DNA from: Oscillospiraceae bacterium
GTDB lineage: Bacteria; Bacillota; Clostridia; Oscillospirales; CAG-272
NCBI GenBank assembly: GCA_015064025.1
Contig: SVSZ01000009.1
Location: 1 to 37,814 of the forward strand
Direction of reading: 5' to 3'
Length of the DNA: 37,814 nt
Each line of letters opens with the position of its first letter. Positions within the stretch are counted from its first letter, which is position 1. This document shows, one piece after another, positions 1-8,676 of the stretch. Position numbers and translations under genes: made by a program. The notes under the pieces are model-generated. The model saw only the letters and a program-made list of their open reading frames with translations, ran no database searches and was not told the DNA's origin.

Positions 1-507
1 GAGCGCTCCGTAAAGAAGGAAGTTGATTGCAAGCTCCTTGACGTTGCCGCCTGCATTCATGTGCTTTTCAACAACGGAAAGAACGGAGCCATCGAGGAAC
101 TCCTTCATAATGTCGTAGAGCTCCTTGTCATCCAGCTTGTGGATGGAGGAAAGTCCCTTTGCGAGGATCTCGCCGTGGCTGCGGTGAGAGCCGAAGGAGA
201 AGTCGTTGATGTCAAGACAGTAAGCCTCGCCCACGGCAGAAGCCTCCTGACCGATGGAGAGGTGTGCGGGACCGGGGTTGTTGTAGGCAACGCCGTTGTA
301 CTCGCTCTTTACCTTTACCTCATTAAGCATGGTCTCAAACTCACGAATGATCGCCATGTCGCGGTAAATGCGCATCATATCCTCTTTGGAATAGATCTTG
401 AGCTCTTCCTTGAGGGTCTTGTTATACTGACATACGGGAATGTCTTCAAAATGGATGTACCCCGCCTCAAATGCCTTTGCGGGATCGACGTATTGACTCT
501 TTGGCAT
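1..507 (-). CDS. 2-oxoacid dehydrogenase E1 component, alpha region (partial, cut by window edge)
   Basis: This is the N-terminal part of a thiamine-diphosphate-dependent E1 decarboxylase, the first enzyme of a pyruvate/acetoin/2-oxoacid dehydrogenase complex. The reverse strand reads from MPKSQYVDPAKAFEAG and continues through the E1-alpha hallmarks YRDMAIIREFE, GPAHLSIGQEA and SFGSHRSHGE up to the edge without a stop. The ATG at 507 has the site AAAGGAG about eight bases upstream. It is the third gene of an E2-E3-E1 operon, 31 bases after the E3 stop. The N-terminal style recalls clostridial E1 proteins in which alpha and beta chains are fused into one long polypeptide, but the C-terminal half is outside the window, so the fusion is only a guess. 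Which 2-oxoacid is used cannot be told from this fragment. Confidence 0.85.
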   Translation of the reverse strand, partial: MPKSQYVDPAKAFEAGYIHFEDIPVCQYNKTLKEELKIYSKEDMMRIYRDMAIIREFETMLNEVKVKSEYNGVAYNNPGPAHLSIGQEASAVGEAYCLDINDFSFGSHRSHGEILAKGLSSIHKLDDKELYDIMKEFLDGSVLSVVEKHMNAGGNVKELAINFLLYGAL

Positions 508-538
508 GTTTATATCTCCTTTTCAATGATTTTTGTGA

Positions 539-1900
539 TCAGTCCATGAACATGGCTTCTCTGATGACCTCGCAGACCGTGGGATGCGGGAACACCAGCT
601 TCTGAATGTCGGCAACGCGCATCTCGGTCTCTACCATCATAGCGGCACCGTAGATGATCTCGGAGGCGTAGCTTCCGATCATATGGAGTCCTATGATGTT
701 GTGATGCTTGTTATCGGTGATGATCTTGACGATGCCGTTACCGTGCTCGTTTTCGGCGATGTATCTGCCACTGTACTTCAGCGTTACGGTTTCGACCGAG
801 GCGTCAAGCCCCTTTTCCTTGATGCTCTCACTTGTCTCACCGACCGAGGCAACCTCGGGGTTGGTGTAGATGACGGAGGGGATGGAATTGTAGTTGATGC
901 GATCCTTTTTGCCGAGGATGTTGTTGATGCAGACCTCGCCCTCGCGGTATGCCGTGTGTGCGAGCATGGATTTTCCGTTGACGTCGCCTGCAGCCCATAC
1001 ACCGGGAACGTTGGTCTTGCCGTATTCATCTGTGACAATTGCACCGCGCTCAAGCTTCAGTCCGAGATTCTCACATCCAAGTCCCGCGGTGCGCGGACGG
1101 CGTCCGATGGACACCAGTGCGTAATCGCAGGGGAGAGAGACGCTCTTCCCGTCCTTTTCATAGGAAACGGCGCCGTCCTTGACCGAGGTGACCTTGGCAC
1201 CGAGGATGAATTCCACACCGCGTGCGGCGTACTCCTTCTGAAGAAGCTTGGAGATCTCGCGGTCAACGGCACCTGCGATGTGATCCATCATTTCCACAAC
1301 GTAGACCTTGGTGCCGACGGAGTTGAAATAGGAAGCCATCTCAAGGCCGATGACACCGCCACCGACGATGACGATGGAGGCGGGAAGCTTTTCAAGATCA
1401 AGCACCTCGCGATTGGTCAGTGCAAACCCCGATTTGAGAGAATCGGCAAGTCCGTCGATGGGAGGAAGTGCGGGGGAGGAGCCTGTGCAGATGAGAAGCT
1501 GTTTGCCTGTGTACTCCTTGTCGCCTGCGGTGACGACAAAGCCCTCAGAGGAGCGCTCCTTGATGGCGGCGGTGGCGTTTACGACCTCCACCTTTGCCTT
1601 TTTGAGCTTCGCGCCGACACCCGATACCAGTTGCTTTACCACCTTATTCTTGCGTCCTACGACAAACGCGTGGTCGATGGTGGCAGAGCCGAATTTTACA
1701 CCGTAGTCCTCACCGTGCTTGGCATAGTCATAAATTTTTGCGGAGTAGAGAAGCGTTTTTGTGGGAATGCATCCCTCGTTGAGGCACACACCTCCGAGTG
1801 CGCGCTCCTCGATGACGAGCGTCTTGAGTCCTGCGTGGCCTGCACGTTCTGCGGCATTGTAGCCTGCGGGACCGCCGCCGAGAATGATCAGATCATACAT
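539..1900 (-). CDS. lpdA: Dihydrolipoyl dehydrogenase (E3)
   Basis: This FAD-dependent enzyme reoxidises the dihydrolipoyl arm of the E2 protein and passes electrons to NAD+. The 453 residues match the family length. The FAD-binding motif GGGPAGYNAAERAG is at residues 8-21, and the redox disulfide C39/C44 sits in GGVCLNEGCIPTK. A second Rossmann motif (IVIVGGGVIGLEMAS) binds NAD, AAGDVNG contacts the flavin, and the C-terminal HPTVCEVIREA supplies the catalytic His439-Glu444 pair. The gene lies 14 bases after the E2 gene and 31 bases before E1, in one operon driven by the promoter at 3331-3359. Nothing looks damaged. An E3 can serve more than one complex, but the position ties it to this one. 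Confidence 0.96.
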   Translation of the reverse strand: MYDLIILGGGPAGYNAAERAGHAGLKTLVIEERALGGVCLNEGCIPTKTLLYSAKIYDYAKHGEDYGVKFGSATIDHAFVVGRKNKVVKQLVSGVGAKLKKAKVEVVNATAAIKERSSEGFVVTAGDKEYTGKQLLICTGSSPALPPIDGLADSLKSGFALTNREVLDLEKLPASIVIVGGGVIGLEMASYFNSVGTKVYVVEMMDHIAGAVDREISKLLQKEYAARGVEFILGAKVTSVKDGAVSYEKDGKSVSLPCDYALVSIGRRPRTAGLGCENLGLKLERGAIVTDEYGKTNVPGVWAAGDVNGKSMLAHTAYREGEVCINNILGKKDRINYNSIPSVIYTNPEVASVGETSESIKEKGLDASVETVTLKYSGRYIAENEHGNGIVKIITDNKHHNIIGLHMIGSYASEIIYGAAMMVETEMRVADIQKLVFPHPTVCEVIREAMFMD

Positions 1901-1914
1901 TGCGTGTTCCCTCC

Positions 1915-3249
1915 TTATTTTGCGAGAAGCAGATCAAAGTTTTCAAGCGCGAAGCAAAGCTCCTTGAGGAATTTTGCGGCAGGAGCTCCGTCGAGCGCTC
2001 TGTGGTCGAAGGTAAGGGAAAGTCCCATTGCGGGATAGGTAACGTCCTCGCCGTTGACCTCCTTGATACGGCGCGTGATGGTATCGACTCCGAGGATGCC
2101 CGTTTGAGGAGGATTGATGACGGGAGTAAAGCTCTCAATGCCGAGGGAGCCGAGGTTGGTCACGGTGAACGTACCGCCCTTGAGCAGATCGGGATTGATC
2201 GTGCCGCTCTGCGCGCCCGTAATAACGGATTTTGCCGCGCGGGAAAGCTCGTCAAGGGACATCTTTTCAGCACCGAAAACGGTGGGAACAAGCAAGCCTC
2301 TGTCGGTATCCACGGCAACGCCGAGGTTGACCGTGTTGAAGAAGCGCATCGTATCGTCAAGGTAGTGCGCGTTGAGCGAGCGGTGGTTCAGAAGCACGCG
2401 AGAGACCGCGAACAGAACCATGTCGTTGAGGGTAATGTTGGCAAGCCCCATCTTTTCGGCGCCACTCTTGAGAGAAGCGCGGAGGGCAAGGAGCTTGGTT
2501 GCGTCAAAGGATGCATTCAGGGTCAGCTGTGCCATGGTGGAAAGAGATGCATGCATGGACTTGGCAATGACACGGCGGATATTGGGAAGCTTTTCGTCCA
2601 CGTACTCGCAGGCGGGTGCTACGGGTGCCTCTGCGGGAGCGGGTGCGGCTTCGGTGCGATTGAGATCGCCGAGTACGACCTTGCCGTTGATGCCGCTGCC
2701 CTCTGTGGCGGCGGTATATTCCGCGCGTGCTGCGGGGGAAACGGTAAGCCCCAGATCGATCAGTCTCTGAACGTCTCTTTCAATGATGCGTCCGTTGGGA
2801 CCTGTGGGGATCGCCTTGAGGAGATCCGCATGCGTTTTCTCCGCAAGGATACGTGCACGGGGAGAGATGGCGGTATGCTCACCGACAGCCGGTGCAGTCG
2901 CGGTTGCGGCGGGAGCGTCAACGACCGCTGCGGCAGGGGTTGTCTCGACCTTTTCGGCGGGTGCCTCTGCGGGAGCGTCGCTCTTCGGCATAAATTCGGA
3001 AATGTCCTCTCCGTCCTTTCCGATCACACAAACGTTTTCAAGACAGGGAACGTCGTCCCCCTCCTCGCAAAATACCGCGAGGAGCTTGCCCGACTCGGGT
3101 GCGGGCTCATCGAAAGAGGATTTGTCCGTTTCGTAGGAGAAAAGGACGTCGCCCTTTTCCACGGTGTCTCCCACCTTTTTGTTGAAGGCTGTGATGATAC
3201 AGCTCTCTACGCTTTGTCCCTGACGGGGCATGATAACTACTGTAGCCAT
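1915..3249 (-). CDS. Dihydrolipoamide acyltransferase (E2)
   Basis: This is the core of the dehydrogenase complex: it carries the acyl group on a lipoyl-lysine and transfers it to CoA. Visible domains are one lipoyl domain (about 1-80, lipoylated Lys43 in ETDKSS), an Ala/Pro/Glu-rich linker (about 88-125), a peripheral-subunit-binding domain (about 128-165, ISPRARILAEK), and the catalytic acyltransferase domain with DHRALDG near the C-terminus (catalytic His416; the first His of the usual HHR motif is Asp here). I chose the ATG at 3249, giving 444 residues, because the protein then begins at MATVVIMP and AAGGA sits at good distance. An ATG at 3255 is also possible, but only three bases from the site. 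Whether the complex oxidises pyruvate, acetoin or a branched-chain oxoacid is not decided by the sequence. Confidence 0.93.
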   Translation of the reverse strand: MATVVIMPRQGQSVESCIITAFNKKVGDTVEKGDVLFSYETDKSSFDEPAPESGKLLAVFCEEGDDVPCLENVCVIGKDGEDISEFMPKSDAPAEAPAEKVETTPAAAVVDAPAATATAPAVGEHTAISPRARILAEKTHADLLKAIPTGPNGRIIERDVQRLIDLGLTVSPAARAEYTAATEGSGINGKVVLGDLNRTEAAPAPAEAPVAPACEYVDEKLPNIRRVIAKSMHASLSTMAQLTLNASFDATKLLALRASLKSGAEKMGLANITLNDMVLFAVSRVLLNHRSLNAHYLDDTMRFFNTVNLGVAVDTDRGLLVPTVFGAEKMSLDELSRAAKSVITGAQSGTINPDLLKGGTFTVTNLGSLGIESFTPVINPPQTGILGVDTITRRIKEVNGEDVTYPAMGLSLTFDHRALDGAPAAKFLKELCFALENFDLLLAK

Positions 3250-3330
3250 TCGCATGTTTCCTTTCTTTGTTTGTTGCAAGCCCGAGGTTCCTTTTTTGAA
3301 GAAAACGGGCTCAATTCTTCTCCACCTTAC

Positions 3331-3359
3331 ATTTTAGCACTAAAACACGGGCTTGTCAA
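3331..3359 (-). promoter_or_regulatory. Promoter of the E2-E3-E1 operon
   Basis: On the minus strand, TTGACA (3354-3359) is followed by a 17-base spacer and TAAAAT (3331-3336), preceded by TGC as an extended -10. Transcription should begin near 3324, giving a leader of about 75 bases. It lies back to back with the rightward promoter at 3468-3496. Confidence 0.8.
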
Positions 3360-3467
3360 TCGGTTTTGGGAAGTTTCCTTTCCGTTTGTGAACGAAATAA
3401 TTTCGTAATTTGCAAAGAAAGGAAGGATCGTGCGAGAAAAAGGTGGGATTTTGAAACAAAGAACGAC

Positions 3468-3496
3468 TTGACAATCTTTTTTTCGTGTGCTAAAAT
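3468..3496 (+). promoter_or_regulatory. Promoter of the beta-propeller gene
   Basis: TTGACA (3468-3473), a 17-base spacer and TAAAAT (3491-3496) form a near-consensus housekeeping promoter. The start is expected near 3503, about 33 bases before the ATG. Confidence 0.8.
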
Positions 3497-3535
3497 AAAA
3501 CTGTTACCAAATACAGTGATAGGAGCGTGAAGCGT

Positions 3536-4504
3536 ATGAAGAAAGAAGCGAAAAAGGCTTTCCCGAAAAAACCGCATATCAGAAAGCTCGGAACGATATT
3601 TTGCAACAACATTGTGGAAACGACACCCTTGGTTTACAAGGGTGAGCTTTACCGTTTTGAGGTTGTCAGGAGAAAAAGCTTTGCCGCGGAGAATGCAAAC
3701 GCGATCGGGCACTGGAGCGAGCTTGCGGATGATCCCTGTCTGCGTTTTGTGCACGTGCGCACCAACCAGGCGACTCCGATCTTTGCCGAAGGGCATACCT
3801 TCGGATTCCCTTATGCCGAAGGAGATGTAATGTACGTGGTTACGGGCGGCAGTCGAGACTGGGGAAGTGACAGCTTGGTCTTTTTCCGTTCGACAGATCT
3901 TGTTTCATGGGAAAAATACGCGGAGCTGGAGATGCCCGGCTGGAAGATCTACAATATGAACATTGCGAAAATGGGTGACGTTTATACGATGCTCATTGAG
4001 ATCAGTGCTCCTGCCGAGGAGTGCGGACGTCCCTTTACCTTCCGTTTCCTCCAATCAAGGAATCTGACCGATTGGGAGCTGATGCCGTCGGAGTGTGTAT
4101 TCCAAAAGGAACGCTACGCGGGAAGTCCTTCGCTTTACGCGTTTGACGGAGATCCTTATTACTACGTCGGATATCTGGAGGCTTATCCCGAGGCGCGGTA
4201 TGCCAACAGCATTGCGCGCTCGAAGGATCTGATCCACTGGGAATACAGTCCCGTCAATCCGGTTCTGATGTATGATGAAGAGGATCGCAAGATCGCCTCT
4301 CCCTTCCTCAGCCCCGCCGATAGGCAGAGAATAAAGGATGCTCTCAATGTCAACAACAGCGACATGGAGCTTTGTGAATTTCTCGGAAGAACCATCATTT
4401 ATTACAGCTGGGGAGATCAGAGGGGAACAGAGTTTTTGGCAGAAGCCTGCTTTGAGGGACCCATGCATGAATTTTTGCGTGCGTTCTTTGAACCGACAGA
4501 ATAA
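3536..4504 (+). CDS. Five-bladed beta-propeller glycosidase-like protein
   Basis: The 322-residue protein looks like the arabinanase/levansucrase beta-propeller superfamily (GH43, GH32/68, GH117, GH130-like). Blade-type repeats are visible: WGSDSLVFFRSTDLVSWEKY, TFRFLQSRNLTDWELM and ANSIARSKDLIHWEYS each show the 'S.D...W' signature of these folds. There is no signal peptide, so it should act in the cytoplasm on an imported oligosaccharide or glycoside. I cannot name the catalytic acids or the exact family. The start is the ATG at 3536, ten bases after TAGGAG; the in-frame GTG at 3527 is only one base from that site and unlikely. It has its own promoter and converges with the epimerase gene. 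No transporter lies beside it. Confidence 0.65.
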   Translation: MKKEAKKAFPKKPHIRKLGTIFCNNIVETTPLVYKGELYRFEVVRRKSFAAENANAIGHWSELADDPCLRFVHVRTNQATPIFAEGHTFGFPYAEGDVMYVVTGGSRDWGSDSLVFFRSTDLVSWEKYAELEMPGWKIYNMNIAKMGDVYTMLIEISAPAEECGRPFTFRFLQSRNLTDWELMPSECVFQKERYAGSPSLYAFDGDPYYYVGYLEAYPEARYANSIARSKDLIHWEYSPVNPVLMYDEEDRKIASPFLSPADRQRIKDALNVNNSDMELCEFLGRTIIYYSWGDQRGTEFLAEACFEGPMHEFLRAFFEPTE

Positions 4505-4511
4505 AAAGCAT

Positions 4512-4557
4512 ATAATAAGGCACGTCAGACCGAGTGCGGTCTGACGTGCCTTATTAT
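4512..4557. terminator. Bidirectional terminator hairpin
   Basis: A perfect 21-bp stem (4512-4532 with 4537-4557) closes on a four-base loop. The A/T-rich outer arms give a U-run in both directions, fitting termination of the two convergent genes. Confidence 0.85.
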
Positions 4558-4568
4558 GTATCTTGAAC

Positions 4569-5537
4569 TTATGCCCAAGCCATGGTGGTGGGCTTTTCCT
4601 CTGCAATGATGATGGGGGAGAGGAAGGACACTGCCTTGCGCAGTCCCTCGTCAATGGTCATCAAGCTATCCTCGTGTTCGATGGAGAGCACACGGTCATA
4701 GCCGCATAGACGGAGGTTGGAAACAAGGTCACGCCAGTAGGTCTCGTTGTTGCCGTAGCCAACCGTACGGAAGATCCACGCGCGGTGTAACTCGTCCCCG
4801 TAGTGCTTGGTGTCAAGCACGCCGTTCTTTGCGGTGTTGTAGTGATCGATCTTTGTGTCCTTTGCATGGACGTGATAGATCGCACCTGCCAGCTCGCGGA
4901 TCGCCGCAACGGGATCCATACCCTGCCAGATCAGATGCGAGGGATCGAAGTTGGCACCGATCACGTCGCCGACAGCGGCGCGCAGACGAAGCAACGTTTC
5001 GGGGTTGTAGACGCAGAAGCCGGGATGCATTTCAAACGCGATGTGAGGAACGTTGTGTGCCACCGCGAACGCGCCTGCTTCCTTCCAGTAGGGGATGAGC
5101 CTTTCGTTCCACTGCCAGTCAAGGATCGCAAGGAAGTCCTCGGGCCAGGGGCAGGTGACCCAGTTGGGGTATTTTGCAGTCTCGCAGTCACCGGGACAGC
5201 CGGAGAAGGTGATCACGGTGTCAACACCCATCTTTTCAGCCAGAAGAACGGCGTTGCGAAAATCCTTGTCAAACTGCTGCGCGATCGCGGGATCGGGGTG
5301 CAGGGCGTTTCCGTGTGTTGCAAGAGCGCATACGGTCACGTCGTATTTTTTCAGTGTTGCGATGAAGGCATTGTATTTTCCTTCGTCGGCAAGAAGCTCC
5401 TCGGGATTGCAGTGTGCCTTGCCGGGATATCCGCCGGCACCCAGCTCCACGGTATGTACGCCCAAAGACGTAAGGATCCCCAGTGTCTCTTCGAGGGTCT
5501 TCTGTCCGTAAAGATTGGCAAGAACGCTCAGTTTCAT
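4569..5537 (-). CDS. Sugar phosphate isomerase/epimerase family protein (TIM barrel)
   Basis: This 322-residue protein belongs to the xylose-isomerase-like TIM-barrel family (AP-endonuclease family 2), whose members isomerise or epimerise sugars, cyclitols or keto-sugar intermediates with a divalent metal. Likely metal ligands can be read: Glu169 in FEMHPGF, Asp198 in NFDPSHLIWQG, His224 in YHVHAKD and Glu287 in LSIEHED. Proteins with the DPSHLIWQG type motif are often found near Gfo/Idh/MocA oxidoreductases. Here the nearest such genes are 17 kb away, in a different operon that has its own epimerase. The start at 5537 has AGAGGT upstream, and the gene has its own promoter (5585-5613). Substrate unknown. 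Confidence 0.85.
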   Translation of the reverse strand: MKLSVLANLYGQKTLEETLGILTSLGVHTVELGAGGYPGKAHCNPEELLADEGKYNAFIATLKKYDVTVCALATHGNALHPDPAIAQQFDKDFRNAVLLAEKMGVDTVITFSGCPGDCETAKYPNWVTCPWPEDFLAILDWQWNERLIPYWKEAGAFAVAHNVPHIAFEMHPGFCVYNPETLLRLRAAVGDVIGANFDPSHLIWQGMDPVAAIRELAGAIYHVHAKDTKIDHYNTAKNGVLDTKHYGDELHRAWIFRTVGYGNNETYWRDLVSNLRLCGYDRVLSIEHEDSLMTIDEGLRKAVSFLSPIIIAEEKPTTMAWA

Positions 5538-5584
5538 CGGTATTACCTCTTTCTTCGTCAGTTTAGAATTTTATTTCCATCATC

Positions 5585-5613
5585 ATCATATCATTTTTTA
5601 AAGGAAATTGCAA
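5585..5613 (-). promoter_or_regulatory. Promoter of the epimerase gene
   Basis: Minus strand TTGCAA (5608-5613), a 17-base spacer and TATGAT (5585-5590), with TGA just before the -10 as an extended element. Confidence 0.7.
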
Positions 5614-5685
5614 GAGGATTTGCCTTTTTTGTGCACCTTTGCAGGATATTTTTTGTCTGTAGCTTCGCTTTTTTATACAAAGCTC

Positions 5686-5714
5686 TTGTAAAAATGTTGC
5701 GGTTGTGCTAAAAT
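5686..5714 (+). promoter_or_regulatory. Promoter of the PHP-rimO-pgsA unit
   Basis: TTGTAA (5686-5691), a 17-base spacer and TAAAAT (5709-5714). Its position shows that an in-frame ATG at 5713 cannot be the start of the first gene, because it would lie inside the -10 box. Confidence 0.7.
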
Positions 5715-5745
5715 GGATGAAGGAATAAGAGAAGGAGACGAATGC

Positions 5746-6615
5746 ATGCAGATCGATTTATTCGGTAGAAAACGCTTTAAGATCAATTTACATATGCACA
5801 CCTCGTTCTCCGACGGGGATCTGACAGCCGTGGAAGCGGCGCAATATTATCTGGCACAGGGCTACGACGCCATTGCGTTGACGGACCATTGGTTTTTCGG
5901 TGACGGCGGAGATTTCGACGGAATGACGATCCTGTCGGGTGGGGAGTACAACGTCGGAGGAAACGACGGCTCCGGCGAGGGCGTATATCACGTTGTCGGT
6001 GTGGGAATGTCCCGCGCACCCTCCGTATCGAAAAGCATGAACGTGCAGGAGATCATCGACCGTATCCGTGCGGCGGGAGGAATCGCGATACTTGCGCACC
6101 CCGCGTGGTCTCTTAATACGCCTGAAAAGATTCTTGCTCTTCGCCACGTGGATGCTACGGAGATCTATAATTCCGTGTCGGGAGTTCATCACTCCAGGCG
6201 TGCCGATTCCTCACTGATCGTTGATATGCTGGGCTGTTGCGGTCGCTTTTATCCTTTGATCGCAGCAGATGATACCCACTACTATGAGGCGGGTGAAGCA
6301 TGTGCCTCCTACATCATGGCAGAGGCGGAGGACAATTCCCCACGCGCACTTCTTGAGGCGATCCGAAGCGGTGCGTTTTACGCCACGCAAGGACCCGAGG
6401 TGCATCTTTTTCGGGATGGAGACGGCTATACCGTCAAGTGCTCTTCCGTGTCAGAAATCGTATTTTTCTCCAATCTCACGTGGTCGCCGCGCGTCTTTAC
6501 GGGCAACGGCTTGGAGTGCGCGCATTACGTTCCTCGGGAGAACGAACGCTTTTTGCGTGTGCAGGTAAAGGATTCTGCAGGGCGCCTTGCCTGGACGAAT
6601 TTTACGGTTTGCTAA
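5746..6615 (+). CDS. PHP-domain metal-dependent phosphoesterase
   Basis: The 289-residue protein has the polymerase-and-histidinol-phosphatase (PHP) fold, a metal-dependent phosphoester hydrolase. Metal-binding motifs appear in order: HMHTSFSDGD (His16, His18, Asp23), LTDHW (Asp47, His48), Glu67 in SGGEYNV, LAHPAW (His118) and AADDTHYY (Asp176, His178). The start at 5746 follows GGAG by eight bases and lies correctly downstream of the promoter. The gene ends 37 bases before rimO and probably shares its transcript. Single-domain PHP proteins include nucleotide and oligonucleotide phosphatases and histidinol phosphatase; the sequence does not tell which. No histidine-biosynthesis gene is nearby, which argues mildly against histidinol phosphatase. 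Confidence 0.85.
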   Translation: MQIDLFGRKRFKINLHMHTSFSDGDLTAVEAAQYYLAQGYDAIALTDHWFFGDGGDFDGMTILSGGEYNVGGNDGSGEGVYHVVGVGMSRAPSVSKSMNVQEIIDRIRAAGGIAILAHPAWSLNTPEKILALRHVDATEIYNSVSGVHHSRRADSSLIVDMLGCCGRFYPLIAADDTHYYEAGEACASYIMAEAEDNSPRALLEAIRSGAFYATQGPEVHLFRDGDGYTVKCSSVSEIVFFSNLTWSPRVFTGNGLECAHYVPRENERFLRVQVKDSAGRLAWTNFTVC

Positions 6616-6652
6616 AAAACGCAAAACAATACGTACAAAAGGAATTTTACAT

Positions 6653-7999
6653 ATGAAAATCGGTTTTGTTTCTCTCGGGTGTCCGAAAAATCAGTTGGAT
6701 ACCGAGGTAATGCTGCATGAGATCCTGCAGGCGGGATACGAGATCACGCCCGAGGATATCGAAGCAGATGTGATCATCGTCAACACCTGTGCGTTTATTG
6801 AGAGTGCGAAGAAGGAGGCGATCGATAACATTCTCGACGTCGCATGGCTCAAAAAGCACCGTCACCTTCGCGCCATCATTGTCACGGGGTGCCTGGCGGA
6901 GCGATACGGGGAGGAGATCTTTTCCGAGCTTCCCGAGGTGGATGCCGTCCTTGGTGTGGGCAGCATTCACAACATCGTCGAGGCGATCGAGGCTGTGACA
7001 ACGGGGAAGAAAAAGGGGTCAAAGAAGAAATATTTCTCGCATGAGGACTGTAACACGGTACGCTTGGGCGGCGACCGTGTCGTAACGACCCCCGATCATA
7101 CCGCTTATATCAAGATTGCGGAGGGATGCGACAACCGTTGCTCCTACTGCGCGATCCCTTCCATCAGAGGGCGCTTCCGCAGTCGCCCCATGGAGGAGCT
7201 TGTGGAGGAAGCCCGGTGGCTTGAGACGCTTGGCGTGCGTGAGCTTGTGGTGGTGGCACAGGACGTTACGCGCTACGGACTTGACCTGTACGGTAAATAT
7301 GCGCTTGCAGAGCTTTTACACCGTATCACCGAGGAAACGGACATCCCCTGGGTCCGTTTGCTCTATTGCTACCCGGATAAGATCACGGATGAGCTGGTTG
7401 CCGAGATGCGCGACAATCCGAGGATCCTCAAGTACATTGATCTTCCGCTTCAGCACGTCAGCGATCATATGCTTTCTGCTATGAACCGCCACGGAGACAG
7501 TACTACGGTGCGTGCCGTTGTAAAGAAGCTTCGTGACGAGATCCCGGGAATCGTGATCCGTACCACCTTCATTGTCGGCTTCCCCGGGGAGACGGAGGAG
7601 GATTTCTGCGAGCTTTGCGAGTTTATCAAGGAAGCGCGCTTCGACCATGCGGGCGTGTTTACGTATTCCCGTGAGGAGGGGACGCCTGCATACGACCTTC
7701 CCGATCAGATCGATGAGCAGGTCAAAGCGGACCGTATGGATGTTCTGATGCGTATGCAAATGGAGATCAACGAGGAGCTTAACCGCGAGAAGATCGGACA
7801 GGTGGTCGACGTCATCTGTGAGGATTACGATCCCGTTGCCGAGATACACTTCGGAAGAAGCACCGCTGATGCGCCTGAGATCGATGGCAAGGTATATTTC
7901 CGCAGTGCAGAGCGCATTTCTCCCGGCTCTATGATCAGAGTCAAGGTTCGCGACGTGGTAGATTACGATCTTTACGGAAATATTGTGACGAAGAATTGA
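6653..7999 (+). CDS. rimO: Ribosomal protein uS12 methylthiotransferase RimO
   Basis: RimO is a radical-SAM enzyme that adds a methylthio group to the conserved aspartate of ribosomal protein S12. The 448 residues match the family. The N-terminal domain carries three cysteines for the auxiliary [4Fe-4S] cluster (Cys10 in LGCPKN, Cys46 in NTCAF, Cys80 in TGCLAE). The radical-SAM CxxxCxxC is Cys159/163/166 in GCDNRCSYCAIP, and a C-terminal TRAM domain occupies roughly the last 65 residues. LGCPKN with EADVIIVNTC supports RimO rather than MiaB. I chose the ATG at 6653, which follows AAAGGA; an upstream in-frame ATG at 6587 lies inside the preceding gene and lacks a site. pgsA follows 16 bases later. 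Confidence 0.94.
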   Translation: MKIGFVSLGCPKNQLDTEVMLHEILQAGYEITPEDIEADVIIVNTCAFIESAKKEAIDNILDVAWLKKHRHLRAIIVTGCLAERYGEEIFSELPEVDAVLGVGSIHNIVEAIEAVTTGKKKGSKKKYFSHEDCNTVRLGGDRVVTTPDHTAYIKIAEGCDNRCSYCAIPSIRGRFRSRPMEELVEEARWLETLGVRELVVVAQDVTRYGLDLYGKYALAELLHRITEETDIPWVRLLYCYPDKITDELVAEMRDNPRILKYIDLPLQHVSDHMLSAMNRHGDSTTVRAVVKKLRDEIPGIVIRTTFIVGFPGETEEDFCELCEFIKEARFDHAGVFTYSREEGTPAYDLPDQIDEQVKADRMDVLMRMQMEINEELNREKIGQVVDVICEDYDPVAEIHFGRSTADAPEIDGKVYFRSAERISPGSMIRVKVRDVVDYDLYGNIVTKN

Positions 8000-8015
8000 T
8001 GGAGGTAGGAAAAAC

Positions 8016-8627
8016 ATGAAAATGAATTTGCCGAATAAGCTTTCGGTTCTGCGCCTGTGTATGGTCCCTGTTTTTGTTGTGATCATGATCCTCTCCGACG
8101 CGCTTTGGGCGAATATTGCAGGACTCGTGCTCTTCTCGGTTGCCTCTTATACCGATATGCTGGACGGAAAGATCGCCCGCAAAAGGGGACTTGTGACCGA
8201 CTTCGGAAAATTTCTCGACCCTTTAGCGGATAAATTCATGGTCATCGGCGCTATGATGGTCATTCTCTACAAGACTATGGCAGATGCTCCACGTAATGAG
8301 CTCTTCTGCAACGTCTTCATTTGGGCGGTGATCATCGTAATCTTCCGTGAGCTGGCGGTGACCTCCATCCGCTTGGTAGTATCGGGTTCAAGTGGGATCG
8401 TCGTTGCCGCGAATATGCTCGGTAAGATTAAGACCTGTACGCAGATCGCCTGTGTTATTTCCTGTATCGCAGAGCGTATCTTCTATTGGAATATTCCCGC
8501 GCTTCACTTTTTGAAGGAGTATCTGCCGCTTTCCCTTGTAACTACCGTATTGATGCTTGTTTTCACCCTTTGGTCGGGGATCAATTACATTGTTTCATAT
8601 TGGAAGTATATGGATCCCGAGAAATAA
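8016..8627 (+). CDS. pgsA: CDP-diacylglycerol--glycerol-3-phosphate 3-phosphatidyltransferase
   Basis: This integral membrane enzyme makes phosphatidylglycerol phosphate, the first committed step to phosphatidylglycerol and cardiolipin. The CDP-alcohol phosphotransferase signature is complete: Asp47, Asp50-Gly51, Ala54-Arg55, Gly64, Asp68 and Asp72 across DMLDGKIARKRG and DFGKFLDPLAD. Hydrophobic stretches before and after it account for about five or six membrane spans in 203 residues. The start at 8016 follows GGAGG by ten bases. The rimO-pgsA pairing is common in Firmicutes. A hairpin directly after the stop ends the unit. Confidence 0.93.
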   Translation: MKMNLPNKLSVLRLCMVPVFVVIMILSDALWANIAGLVLFSVASYTDMLDGKIARKRGLVTDFGKFLDPLADKFMVIGAMMVILYKTMADAPRNELFCNVFIWAVIIVIFRELAVTSIRLVVSGSSGIVVAANMLGKIKTCTQIACVISCIAERIFYWNIPALHFLKEYLPLSLVTTVLMLVFTLWSGINYIVSYWKYMDPEK

Positions 8628-8629
8628 AA

Positions 8630-8676
8630 ACAAAACTGCCTCAAATGCGAAGGTCGTGCATTTGAGGCGGTTTTGT
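8630..8676 (+). terminator. Terminator hairpin after pgsA
   Basis: A 19-bp stem (8630-8648 with 8658-8676, one G-U pair) ends in TTTTGTC. The rest of the 325-base gap to gap holds a weak 6-bp stem near 8777-8796, the gap promoter, and nothing else I can identify. Confidence 0.75.

Noticed and set aside
1900-3408. Long open frame of about 500 codons antisense to the E2 gene
   Set aside because: It is a by-product of GC-rich third-position codon use in the E2 gene: no ribosome site, low-complexity composition, no recognisable domain, and it spans the E2 promoter.
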